Shown piece by piece: positions 1-11,400 of a stretch of 31,973 bases of DNA. The stretch comes from Chromera velia (taxonomy: Eukaryota > Sar > Chromeraceae). The notes under the pieces were generated by a model. That model made no database searches and had not been told where the DNA came from. It was given only the letters and a program-made list of their open reading frames with translations. The position numbers and the translations under genes were made by a program. The stretch is from positions 1 to 31,973 of the forward strand of contig JAHBMJ010001364.1 of NCBI GenBank assembly GCA_018398765.1, given 5' to 3'. Position 1 is the first letter of the stretch; each line of letters begins with the position of its first letter.

Positions 1-76
1 GCAGCATCACTGGGGGCGCGTTTCTGTTCTTCATGCTGAATGAACGTTCGCGCTGACTGCTGACCTCGGCGGATGG

Positions 77-188
77 AAATGCAGATCACAGAATACGGAA
101 TGCCAAATGCAGATCACAGAATACGGAATGCCAAATGCAGATCACAGAATACGGAATGCCAAATGCAGATCACAGAATACGGAATGCC
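77..188 (+). repeat. Perfect 28-bp tandem repeat, four copies, carrying the splice acceptor
   Basis: Four identical units of 28 bp start at 77, 105, 133 and 161. Each contains AAATGCAG followed by ATCACAGAATACGGAATGCC, so each carries a TGCAG splice acceptor plus the first 20 coding bases of the transporter exon. The last copy runs into the conserved transporter reading frame. Three extra copies add 84 bp (28 codons), so acceptor 1 (exon from 85) and acceptor 4 (exon from 169) are in frame, while acceptors 2 and 3 are not. A TGA at 61-63 closes the frame upstream, which supports an intron ending here. Confidence 0.95.
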
Positions 189-518
189 AAAGGAGCAGCT
201 CGCAGCGCTCGCACCTCTCTTGCTCCCAGTCGGCATCGCGCTTCCTGTTCTGGTCAGTCTCTCCTCTCCTGTGCAGCCGCTTTCGAAAGCCTTCTGATTT
301 TGATTTTCTCCCCGAGAGAAACCAGCAGGGTGGTCTGTGAGAAGGTGGAAGCGTTTGCTTTTTTCCTTGGCCTTACACGATCCTTGCAATGGCCGCATTT
401 CTCTTCCCTCTCGAGAAAGTGCATGCACATGCAGAAAGAAAAGTTGACTGAACGAATTCCTTCCGAAATCTCTCTCTTTCTCTTTCTTTCTCTCTCTGTG
501 TCGGTGTATGTCTGTGGA

Positions 519-572
<54 letters not shown>

Positions 573-1077
573 TGCAGGTTGGCAAATGGACGGCAGGGCC
601 TCGCTCTCTGTCCTACTACATGTGGGGCCTTTTCGCGAAGCTCTGCATGCTCCCGCTCTGGGCTCTGGTGTTGGCGCTCACTCTCAAAGTTTTCGCACGG
701 CCGCATGGGGGAGGGGAAGAGTCGGCCTCCGTGGAGACTCCTGAAGAGACACTCGCAGTTTCTGACAACGGTGTGGGAGCATCTGGCCCTGTAATCCCTC
801 TCTGGTTCTATGTGGTCCTGTACGCAGTCTCGACTCTCTGGGATGTTGCGGGACAAGTCATGTTTGTGTCACAAGTCAGTCAGAGTGAGGGGGAATTAGG
901 ACTGGATTTTTGGCCGTCTGGCGGGCTTGCTTCTTCGTTGATACGGCAGGAGGCAAACAAAAAGTAGTTTGCCAGCCGGGGATTGGGACTCTCTCTCTCT
1001 CTCCCCCACTCCGTTTCTCTGCATGCGTGCACAATACAGATGTGTGTGTGTGAGTGTGTGTGTGTGTGTGTGTGCGT

Positions 1078-1155
<78 letters not shown>

Positions 1156-2844
1156 ACGGGTTCAGATGTATCGAGAGGGATGCCAAACAATGAGGGGTCC
1201 TGTCTCCCATCTTACCTGTCAATCTGACAGCCAGTCGTCCGTCCGCATGCATGTGGCTCTGTAAGATGAAGCCTAGCTGCACAGCGTCTTGTCTCTTGTG
1301 CTTTTTCTACCTCTCGTTTCTTTCTTCTGTGCCCGTGTTCCGGTGAGACGAATGAAAAAAAAAAGAACCACCCACACACACACCGCCACCCCCACCCCCA
1401 CAACCACACCACAGGCCCTTTGTTTTGTCTCCTGCGTGATCCCCTGCGTGCTGGTTTCCCCCCCCGGATGTGTGAGTAAGTCTGTGCGTGTCTGCGTGCA
1501 TGCAGATGTCCTTCTTCGCCAAGATCAGCGACCCGTCAATAGGAGGGACCTACATGACATTTCTGAACACGATCGCAAATGCTGGAGGAACGGTAGGAAG
1601 AAGTTAGGCGTGAATACGCGCGCGCGAGAGAGAGAGAGAGAGAGGACGACGACGGAGAATCTGACTGATGGGATATTCACTGAGTAGCAATTTTATTGAT
1701 GCATTGGCTGTCTGGTGCTTTCATGTTGGATCGACGGATACACGGATTCAAACATGGTCGTTCCTGATATATTGCTGTCCGCGTAGCTTCCAAAGTAACC
1801 CTCCTTCCGCCCTGTGGAGTGCCGCGAATGTCGATGTTGTTCCCATGCAGAGTGCATACTGACTGAGACATCGAGTGAGTCAGTGTTGTATTCTTTGGCG
1901 AGGAACCAGTGTTGATCCTCTCGGCCCCTTTTCCTTTGACGCACGCAGACAGAAGAAGAAGAGAGACCGGGACAGAGAAGGAGACAGATAGCATGCCTGA
2001 TTGATGACTGGTTCATTCCACAAGGAAGCTGCCTGCATGTCATGTGGTGTGTCTGCATGTCGTTTCTCTGCAGGCTCCGTAATCGTCTCTCTCCATCCCT
2101 CCCTTACTCGCTCCCTCCCTCACGCAATGCGTGTGCATGTATGCGACTCTGTGTGTGCATGTACGTGTGCAGCTCTCGCGTCCGTTTGCGCTGACGCTCC
2201 TCGAGCGGCTCTCTTTGCCCTCTTCTCGATTTTGGGACTCTCGCTGCGTCGAGGAGGCGACAGGAAAGGGGGTCGCTTCCTCCGCTTTCGGTCTCTTCTG
2301 GGCGAGCTTGACGCATCGTCTGTCCGCTTGGTGGAGAGGGGAGGGGACTGGAGGAGGTGCAGGTGAGTTCATCCTCGTCTCTCATCAGAAGACGGGGAAC
2401 GGCAGAGTGAATCTTCATGGTTGGACTCGAAGCTCCATGTTGGGATGAAAGCATTCACGGAAGCATGCGTTGCGTGGAAAATGCCTGCATGCATTCACCT
2501 TCTCTCCTGATCGAATTGTGCAGGAGGTTTTGAAAGACGTAAAACCAAGTGCATGGGAGATAGAAGGCTGCGTCCCTTTTCCTCCCTTGTCAGTCTGTGG
2601 ATCCTTCTCTGACTCTTTGTGGTGATCCACAGGTTGACGTATTCACTGTTGAGCTTCATGTACGTATTTGGATGCAGGGCTGCTAAGTTCAGAGTGTGAA
2701 GGGGAAATTGACGGGTTTTTTGTAGAACTGGCGGTGCTAGCTGGCTTTGGGTGGATTTGGCTCCTATTCTTCTGGCCGGTAGTTTTTTCATTGCAAGAAC
2801 TTCCAGAGACAAGCTGGAGAGTAGCGAGAAAAACGTCCGAATAG
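85..2844 (+). CDS. SLC33A1: Acetyl-CoA transporter (SLC33A1/AT-1 family), 3' part only
   Basis: A multi-pass carrier of the family that imports acetyl-CoA into the ER/Golgi lumen. Exons assigned: 85-252 (or from 169, see the repeat), 578-874, 1506-1592, 2173-2362, 2678-2844 (TAG). Together they give 303 codons including the stop and all phases agree. Family blocks seen in order: YGMPKEQLAALA with a hydrophobic helix ending in ALPVL; GKWTAGPRSLSYY followed by two membrane segments; then FFAKISDPSIGGTYMTFLNT and NAGGT, the most diagnostic block; RPFALTLLERLS; and a last exon with C-E-G-E-I-D-G-F-F, a hydrophobic segment and a LPETSWRV tail. These match my memory of the animal protein's C-terminal half. 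The N-terminal half lies before position 1. Donors are gtcagt, gtcagt, gtagga and gtgagt. The 2173-2362 exon end is the least certain. Its 3' end faces the remodeller's 3' end. Confidence 0.88.
253..577 (+). other. Transporter intron with CT/GT microsatellite
   Basis: This intron starts gtcagt and ends tctgcag. It holds a pyrimidine-rich half and a compound (TC)n(TG)n microsatellite at about 519-570 directly before the acceptor. I see no coding signal. Confidence 0.8.
875..1505 (+). other. Transporter intron with long imperfect (GT)n tract
   Basis: The intron opens gtcagtcag and ends with gcatgcag. A (GT)n run of about 112 bp at 1041-1152 is broken by GC and GA variants. A second C/A-rich patch (CACCCCCA-type) lies at about 1372-1412. 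No gene is seen inside. Confidence 0.8.
1593..2172 (+). other. Transporter intron
   Basis: Donor gtagga, acceptor gtgcag. It contains an alternating CG then (GA)n tract at about 1617-1644. Other open frames here lack any family resemblance. Confidence 0.7.
2363..2677 (+). other. Transporter last intron
   Basis: Donor gtgagt, acceptor gatgcag. Nothing else is recognised in it. The exon that follows resumes the transporter C-terminus with the correct phase (one base carried over). Confidence 0.7.
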
Positions 2845-3016
2845 CTGAAGCCCTAGCTAGCTGGACTAGTAGCTGGAGCTAGTAAAGGCCAGCCAAAAAA
2901 CCTTAATTCAAACAAGAATTCAAAATGGTATACGTTTTATAATGTAAAAATGCATGTATTTATACATATTTAAAATTCAAGATACTATGATACTCCGGAC
3001 CACACTGTAAGTGATA

Positions 3017-3055
3017 AGTGCTTTAGTGGTGCCCTAGGTGGTGCCCTAAAGCACT
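3017..3055. repeat. Inverted repeat, 10-bp perfect stem
   Basis: AGTGCTTTAG at 3017-3026 pairs with CTAAAGCACT at 3046-3055 across a 19-base loop. The loop and right arm also hold a direct repeat of TGGTGCCCTA. Confidence 0.85.
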
Positions 3056-3360
3056 GTCGCCGTTTTGTTTTAGAGAGGTTGCCCCCGCAAACGGAAGGTA
3101 ACTAAACATATTATCAGTTTTGTGGCTGAGTTGAACTCAAGTAGGAAGGAGACCCCGCGCCACCCGCGCAACAACCACCAGCATGAGTAAGTTCACTGAC
3201 AGAATCAAGTGGCTAAGCTTATAGCCAATAACCAATCTATCTCTTCTTTCTTAGCTTGAGAGGGGGGCCTGGAAGAGCTCCACCTCCAAAGATCCCGGCT
3301 AGGATCCCGGGTCGTCCCCCAGAACCAAGGGGAGGCAGGAGAGGAGCTGGGCCATCAAAA

Positions 3361-3702
3361 GCTAAGGGTAATTTTCAAGAAAAAAAACAAAAAAAAAAAA
3401 ACGGTCTCCAGGGCAATTTTTTTTTTTTTTTTTTTTTTCGATGATAACTTCCATCAAGACATAACAACCATATGCAAGACCTTACAATACAAAAGCAACA
3501 GTTGTATAACAGTGTAACCACATTCATTTATCATTATAATAAAGAAACAATAGTATAACAACACTTAAACAATACTTGTTGATTCGTGTAACACATCAAC
3601 AACACTTAAACAACATATTTTTTAGTTTGACACCAGAAAAAAAACAAAAAACAAAGAAGTGAAAATGACTATTTTTTTTTTTTTTTAAATTACCCCTAGT
3701 CA
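3361..3702. repeat. Possible small insertion bounded by inverted TA(A/G)GGGTAATTT-poly(A) ends
   Basis: TAAGGGTAATTT followed by A-rich sequence occurs at about 3363-3399. The reverse complement of TAGGGGTAATTT followed by poly(A) occurs at about 3671-3700. The two ends point towards each other around an AT-rich core that includes a 22-base T run and two copies of ACAACACTTAAACAA. This looks like a short non-autonomous element, but no target-site duplication was identified. Confidence 0.35.
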
Positions 3703-3843
3703 GTTTTGACGTTCAACGTTTTACCCAACAGATTTTTTTAGGCCCTAGTCCAGGCCTTTATTAAAAGTTTATTTGAATATTACCCTGCAAAGACCTAGGA
3801 ATTTAGACAGGAATTTAGAGGAATTTCGACAGGAATCTAAAAG

Positions 3844-3861
3844 AATTTAGAGCTCTAAATT
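3844..3861. repeat. 18-bp perfect palindrome
   Basis: AATTTAGAGCTCTAAATT reads identically on both strands. It sits in a cluster of related GGAATTTAGA words. Confidence 0.95.
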
Positions 3862-4340
3862 TCTAAACTTTGGAGGTCAATTTATCATGAACTGTGATGA
3901 GTTAGAACTTTATATTAACGGTGCTATAGCTATAGTTAATTCATCAGATAAATATTAAAAAAAAAACCGGAGATATTTTTTTTTTCTTTTTTAAATGGAG
4001 TGCAGGCTAGAGTGCAGCTAAAGTGCAGAGTGTATAAGTTAAACTATGACTTACATAACATTACCTTGTTGTAGATTGAGTTATAGACTTATAGCGTCAG
4101 AGATCAAATTACTCAGACAAAACTTCAAGACTGTGCATAGACAAAATCCACTCCAATATGCAGACATGTATCCAAACGCCGTCGGCAGACGAATTAGACA
4201 CCTTTCGACCAGCTCAATCTAGAGCTCGATGCTCCGTAGCGGAGACCATGCACATAATTTTGTGCCTCTCTACATACCTGCACGCCACGTGCAGCTGAAA
4301 TTCGGGCTGCATTACGGAAATTGGGGGCATTCTTGTAATC

Positions 4341-5498
4341 CTTCCTCATGAAGCAAGCAGGCACTCCGTCCTGTCCGGTCCCTGAATTACACGGGAGATT
4401 AAATAGGGCCTTCGGGCAGACACGGTCTGATTGTCATGGTCCCATGGGATGGGTAGACGGGGAGAGGAAGGAAGGAAACTTCACTGAATGGCGGAAGCAA
4501 AGGCACAGGAGGAGGGGGAAAGAAAACGGAGGGAGCAGAGGAAAGCGACGGGAGAGAACAAAAGGAAGCATGTTGCTCCTTGTCCATGGCGAGTGGTAAT
4601 GCAGAAAGGAGCGGTGAAGAAAAGGAAGTTCCTCAGACAGACCTCACTTTTCCTTCTCTCACGCAAGAGGGAGAGAGAAGGCATGACGGAACACAAAACA
4701 GAACGAGAGACAGGAACAGATCGCCTCTTCTGCGCGCACAAAAATGTCCACTTTCTCTGTCCAGCCCTCCCTGGTCGAGTCGAACGAAACTCATGTCAGA
4801 CAAAAAAAAAAAACAGATGGGTGGCATGCCCACGGCTACGCATTCACTTCGGGTCTGCGATACTCACAAGGTGACGCACGTTACACTCTTTCTCTCTCTC
4901 TTCTGCCATCGACTGTCGGATATTCACAAACACGGGGGGAGAAGGAAAGAGCTGCTATGTGTGCGCACTGCGAACGAACGAAGTCTGCCTGCCTATCAGA
5001 GGAAGAGGTCGGAAGGACGGACTTGGGGCGTGCTGCCCAGATGTGTGCATCGACTCCAGAATGAAGATCGATGTGTCTCTACCGTCTTCATCAGAGAGAG
5101 CACCGGAGCTCCCCAGAAGAGGGGATGCAAGAAGAAGCTAGGGGGACAGAAAGACTCGAGGCAGGTGCGATCAATCAACAGATGACAGAGAGAGACCTCT
5201 TCAAAGAAAATTTTTGATTCCCAAACCACCAAATTTACGTCTGTCTGTGTGTCTTTGACGGGCCGGAGTATCCAAGAGGAGAAGAGTGAAAGCGAGGAGA
5301 GAAGGCAAAGAGCCGACTGCAGAGACGAAATGTACAAATGCTTCGCTTTACAGGTACCGAGACAGAGACGGAGACAGGAACGGACTCCAAAACAACAAAA
5401 CCAAGCAGACAACCCGTCTGCTCTCGTCATTGAAAGTCGCATGCCAGAGATGTCAAAACATTCTGCCGTCTCATCGACAAGCACAGACCCCCCCCCGC
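4341..5498. other. Intergenic and probable remodeller 3' UTR
   Basis: This stretch lies downstream of the remodeller stop on the minus strand and returns to the base composition of the genes. It holds GA-rich and poly(A) patches (for example 4802-4813). Several overlapping open frames exist on both strands, but none shows conserved motifs or plausible codon use, so no gene is called. Confidence 0.5.
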
Positions 5499-8400
5499 TC
5501 AAAACAAAGGGGCTTCCATGTCTTCAGCCTGAAGGATTTCCTTCCCCCCCTCGGCCTCCTCTTCCTTCTCCTGCTCCCCGGAGGGAGGAAAGGGAACCGG
5601 GACAGCCACAGCCGATGCTGAGGGTGAAGCGGAACTGGAGGAGTCGGGAAGAGGGGAGGCATCTCGCATCACTTCGTCCTCTTCCCCCCCTTCTTCCGCT
5701 GGCGGAGGAGCCACGGGGGGGTCAGGAACGGGTGCGGTGGCTGAGGGTTTCTTGTTGAAGAAGGAATCGATTGTTTTTTGCTTCTTTTCATGATCCTTCT
5801 CATCGGCCTTTCGAGGCTTTGACTTGGAAGCGGAGTGAGAGGCAGAGCTGGATGACGAAGAGGAAGAGGAAGCAGCCCCTGCATTGCTACTCTCTCTAGA
5901 GACATCTCTGTCTTTGTCCTTGTCTTTGTCTTTCTGATGACTCTTCCGTTTGTGGCTGTGGTGATGGTGACTGCTGTGATGTTTGTGTTTGTGGGAATCG
6001 GAAGACTTTCGAACTTTCTTTGCCTTTTTGGAGGTGGAGGAAGCGGAAGAACCTCGGCGGTCGAGCGTCTTCCGTCCCCCCTCCTCTGCAGTGAGGCTCT
6101 CACTCGTGGTCTGTGTCTTTGTCTTCTTTTTGGCGGTAGAGAGACGCTGAGACAAAGGCTCACCATCGATTTTCTCTTCTCTCTTTGCTTTCTTTCTTTC
6201 CCTCTCCCGCTCTTTCTGCTCTTCAGTTCGCGGCGGTCTCTTTTTCTTTGCACTGGGTGCAACAGACGAATCATCCACTTCAATCAGCTCCTCCACAGAC
6301 CCCCGTCTCTCTTTCTCTTTGTCCTTTTCCTTCTTTCCTGTCTTCTTCTTCGACTTCTCCCCTTTGTTCTTCCCAGAACGCTCTTTCCCTTGCTTCCCCT
6401 TCCCATCCAAGATCGCGCTCCACGACTTGGCCGCACCGTCGGCAGACGCCGAGGACGAGGACGCTATCTGGGACAGCGTCTTCCCCTCCTTCCCTCCGGC
6501 GGGGGGAAACAGGGGCTTCGGCTTGACGCCGAGGGGAGCGAAGAAAGCCTGGGGGCGTTTGACAAGCTGTTTGGCCACGAGGATGTCTCTGATCTCGTTC
6601 TCCAGCTTTCTGGTCGCGTGGTTCTTGTGCTCGTCATACCTGTGCCAGTCGGGGTCGGAGAGGAAGAGCCCGAAGGCCGAAGCGGGGGCGTAGTCCTTCG
6701 GCTGCAGACAGGCAGGGAGACATTCAGGCAGGCAGGGAGGGAGGGACAATCAGAGGGAAGAAGAGGGAGAATGAAGGTCAGAAACCTTTCGGTGCACCGT
6801 AAGGCACACAAAAATAGAAACGGAAAGGGTGCGAAAGCCAACAAGGAGCAAAGGGCCGAGCCAGACAAGCAGAGACAAAAAGCGGGGAAGAAAGAGCGAA
6901 GGCAAATGAATGAAAAGGCAACAAACACACGACAGACGAATGAATGACCAACCCACCTCGAGTTTCGGCCTGTTTTCCAGATGCGCGATGATTGCCTCCT
7001 GGGCCTCCCTCTTCCTTCCCAAAAAGGCCCGGTCGCTCTCTGTCATCTTGGGGCACTCTGTCCGGGAGTGCGCGGAGGCCTTGCAATTGGGGCACACGTT
7101 TCGGACGGCCGGTTTCTTTTCGGGTTTCTTCCTCTTCGCCTCCTTCTCACCTGCCTCTTGCTTACTGCCCCCTGCATCCCCCCCCTCCCCATCCCCTCCA
7201 GCAACCAGAGTCGCTGCAGATGCCGACCCAGAGGCGGATGATGAAGAGGAAGAGGACGAGGAGGAAGACGCCACAGAGGCATCCCCAGAATTGCCACTAC
7301 CCGCCGCAGTGGAATCGGCAGCGCCCGAGGCGCTCTCTGTCTCCTTCGGCTTGACTGCACACACACACCACACACACACACACACAGAGCACGCGACATG
7401 AGGACACTTTACGGCGGTGGATCGATGAAAAAAAAAAGAGCCAGAAGAAAAAAAGGAAAAGCAGAAGGGAAGATCAAATGGTGTCATACCCAAACGCCCC
7501 CCCCCCGAGCCGTATGAAAATAAAGCAACATAGCATAAAAAAGAAAAGCACGAGAGAGTCGCCACACCAACCTCATGACCTTCCGCACTTCTGCCTAACT
7601 CCTCCCCCCCCACACCACAGCCATGTAGTCAGTCAACAGGCCGACTGACTGAATGCGTCTTCCTTGATTCTTTCGGGAGGGCAGAGACACATGTCCTCCT
7701 TGTGTGCTGGCAGCCTGCAGTTCTTGCAGCAGGAAAACCACTGCTCGGGGGGGATGGGCTTTCTCAAGTTCTTCGGAAGCGGTCCTTTTCTCTTCGCAGC
7801 AACAGCAGCCGCCGCCTCTTCTCCCGCACCCTCCACCGCACCCTGCATCCACAGAAGAGGAAAGGATCCACAAATCGATGTGAAAAGAAGAGCGAAGCAG
7901 AGGGACAACTTCAACGACGGGGCCTGGAGGGAGTGCCGCAAATTCCATGCCTCCCTGCAAGCAGTTGGCAGCAGAAGAACAAACAGAAGACTACCGACCT
8001 CTCCTTTTTCTTTGTCTCCGTCGGCAGTTTCCTCCCCCGCCTCCTTCTTGTCTTTCGTCTGCGACATTTCTGCATGCTGTTTGTCTTTCTCGATGTATTT
8101 CGCGACAAGTCCCTGCAGGCATCAGGAGGGAGGCCGGCAAAGGCAGGCAGACAGAGCAGTTGAGCGAGAGAGAGAGCGCAAGAGATAAAGCAAAATGGCG
8201 AGCCCAGATGGAGCAGACGTACTTTCCTGCAGGGTCTGCACGAAAGAAAAAATAAGATATCGAAAGAAAGGAAGCAGCAAAAGCGAGAGGCCGCCCGGAG
8301 ACGCAAAAAGAAGCCACAGGAATACAAGTGTCAAAAGAAAAATTAGACAACCAGCACAACAGCGGCCGTCGACGGTTCTAGAGCTGAAAAGCGTCGAGCA

Positions 8401-11400
8401 AAGATGCAAAATCTGAAACCCAGATACATCGACGCGAGGCAAAGAGACAAGTCAGACAGACACCTCCCTGAATGCAGCCAGCCAAAAACCGACCGGAGGA
8501 AGAGCCTGAGCGAATGCCTTCCGGATTCTCATGTCGATTTCCCTCTCTTTCTCCCTGTGCTTCTTCGTGATGTCCTCCATCTCCTTTTTCGCCTGTTTCT
8601 CCTTTTCCTTCTCGTCCTTGTGCACGGCCATCTGGGCCTTCAGGGCGTCCTGCTGCTCTCGCTGCTTCCTCCTCTCTTCCTCGACTTCCGTGCGTTTCAT
8701 CTTCCGACGCTGCTGTGACTCTTGGAAGGCTCGGCAGTCGTTGCAGAGGAAGAGAATCATCTTGTGGTTGTTCACATCCCATCCCATCCTCTGAAGGCGG
8801 AGGAACCACGAGACTGGAGGATGGACTCGCCTGCACTCAGTCAGTCAGTCAGAGACGGGGGACAGGCGTTCGGGGGGTATGTACTTCTTTCGGTACGTTT
8901 TTTGTTTTCCAACAAAGCAACAGAAAAACGAAAGAGAAACGAAAAGGCAGAATAAAGAAGAATCAGGGGACAGGCGGAGGCAAAAGGAATTGATCGTGTT
9001 GACTTTACGAGGGGGCGAAAAGTCAGTCTCTATGTTGGACCAAAAGACCTTCACTGATCCTCAGCAGCAGAGACAAGAAGGAAAACTGACGCACGCGAAG
9101 TCTCCGGGGAAGCAGTCGAAGCAGTACGAAGTTGGACACTCCCGGCAGTGGAGCAGGTGCCCCCCCACGTTCGAGGCCCTCCGGTCGCACTCACAGCACG
9201 AATGCCAGGGGCAGAACCAGGACCCTTTCGGAACCCTGCAGGCATACAGGCATGAAGGCAAGAGGAGCAGAACAATGCATTCAACTCAAGCCGACTCAGT
9301 GCATGCATGTGAGTTCAACAATACAAAAGTAAATAAATTGAAAGAGCGAGGCAGGCAGGATGGGCCCAACCAACCATAAAAAACCAGATGAAACAAGGAA
9401 GCAAAGCAGATCCAGCGGTTTTACAACAAAAAAATCCACGTATCCCTCTGCAAGCCGACTACACGCACCCTTACGGATTCCGGAACTGTACGGGATCAAG
9501 CAAGACTGCCGAATGCGTCCATCCACTACTCTCTAGATCTACCCTGCCTGCCCACGACTCACTTCTCAAGGCCCACACACTCAAGATGGTACGGCTTCGG
9601 GCACCTGCAAGAGAAGCGAGGGACGATCGAGGAAGAAGGAGGAAGGGACAAGGTGTGAATGCAGCGAGACGAGTGAAGAGGATTAGAGGCAAAAATTGGA
9701 GCACGACGAATGAGCAGCTGCTGGATGCCAGGAGATGGTCGCACAAAGCACGCGAAGGCAGGAGGAATAATTAAAGAAAAGATACCTGCCTGTAGCCACC
9801 ACTCCGAACGAATTTTGCATCAACCGATGGGGGGCACTTACCGATCGCAGCAGATCAGCTCGTCACCTCCCTCGTTGCACACGAAGCAAGACCTTTCGTG
9901 GCGAAGCTTTTTCTTTTCAGTTCTGCACGCAGGCAGGCAAAAAGGCAGGCAAGAAGGGAGGAAGGCACCGGGACGAGACGAGAATAAATGAGTGTCACTT
10001 CAAATGTGAGATCACATGAAGATGCGCCTGCAAAGGCCCGCCATCTTGCGAACCGAAAAATCACCCACGAATAACAAACAGCCTTCACCGATGCAAAAAC
10101 GACACACACAAGAACAGTTCCACGGAGAGAATGCCACGAAGAGGTACTCATTATCTTTTCACTGCATGGTCATCTGGCTTTCCTGTGTGTCTCCCTGCTG
10201 CTTCCAAAACGGACCTGGCTTTCCTGTGTGTCTCCCTGCGCCAGAAAGAAAACGGTTGGACATTCGTGAAACACGCGGCCTCCTCTAAAATTTAGACAAC
10301 ACTTTTTTCAGACATACAGACGGACGTAGTGACTGACTGACTGAGTGACTTACTCGTCTTTTCTGAAGTCTTCGGGCTGGAAGATTTGGTTCTTTGTGCG
10401 CTCCCTTTTGCCCAGTACAAGGTTGTCGAGAGCCAACCCTGCAGGGACATTCAGACCCGCCAGCTGCGTTACCGCACTGCTGCTCGAAGAGGAAGAAGAG
10501 GCTTGTTGAGCTCGGTCTTTCTGCTCTCCTTTATCTGGAGGCGACGATTCATTGTCGTCCTCAGCATCCCCGCCCTCAACCTCTTGCATGGCGTCTCCTG
10601 TCGAGATACCCACAGCTTCTCCCCCTTCGGCCTCTCCGTCTCCGTTCTCAGACGAACGTGGTGCCTCTCCCTCTCCCTCAGCGGCATCCTCCATTTGAAC
10701 ATCATCAGGCTTTGCCTCTCCCCCCTCTCCCTCCCTCTTCACTTCAGGCTCCTCTGCCTCCTGTTGCTGTCGGATATGCCCCGGTGTCTTCATCAGAAGC
10801 CCCCCCGCGTGGCCCTTCTCCGGCATATCTGAGAGGAGAGGAGACAAAAGGAATGGAAAGAAACGGAATCAGAACCAAAATGATTGGGAGAGATAGGGAT
10901 GAACGGCATGACAAGGGATGAACGGCATGACAAGAAAAACCAAGACAGAGGAAAACAAACTAACAGAGCCAAGGCAGCCTCAGTGTAAATTCTTTGCCAA
11001 AAATCGTCATCATTCTGTGTTACTGTCCTAGAATTCTGTTGTCCCAAAAGACATACATATGTCCAGAAGAGAAGTCAGACAGAATGAAGAAGACAGACTC
11101 CCTCAGAACACCAGCAGACCTTCCCCCCTTTTCCGTCACATGTCTGTGCTACTGTCCCCCTCTCAAATTCCCCTCCCTTGTTCCTTCCTCTGTCTGTCTG
11201 ACCTTCCAATTCCTTTTCTGTCGGCATCTTCCTGTGCTGTCTCTGGATGAAATCCTCCAGGACCCATCCACTCACGTCGTCTCCCTCACTCCTCTGCAGA
11301 CAGCACACAATCACAGAGCAAGATAAGAGAAAAGGCTTGACGGCGGGAGAGGCAAAAATTCCGATCGAGACTAAAAAGAAACACATCACGCGTTTCACAG

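Larger units (their letters stand above)
2845..4340. other. AT-rich intergenic island with inverted repeats and homopolymer tracts
   Basis: After the transporter stop the sequence becomes rich in CTAG words (about 2853-2888), then strongly AT-rich until about 4230. It contains a 10-bp stem (3017-3026 with 3046-3055), a GC-rich patch at 3246-3366, poly(A) and poly(T) runs, an 8-bp stem (3576-3583 with 3595-3602), GGAATTTAGA-like reiterations at about 3796-3850 and an 18-bp perfect palindrome at 3844-3861. The composition differs sharply from both flanks and suggests an inserted or decayed mobile element. No transposase or reverse transcriptase is visible. Confidence 0.6.

Noticed and set aside
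876-1282. Open frames with long Thr-His repeats
   Set aside because: They simply translate the (GT)n microsatellite of the transporter intron.
4580-5185. 201-codon plus-strand open frame
   Set aside because: Uneven composition, no family motif, and overlapping open frames in other phases; it lies in the probable 3' UTR of the remodeller.
5937-6947. 336-codon open frame on the plus strand
   Set aside because: Antisense shadow of the last remodeller exon, which has clear biased composition and correct splice phases.
8190-8260. Possible small extra exon between exons 31 and 32 of the remodeller
   Set aside because: An acceptor-like sequence exists, but exons 31 and 32 already join in phase 0 with matching gtcggt donors and no extra exon is needed.
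9085-9092. Alternative donor gtgcgt for exon 30
   Set aside because: It would leave phase 2, giving an early stop with the next exon's best acceptor; the gtcagt site six bases later keeps the frame and adds another cysteine.
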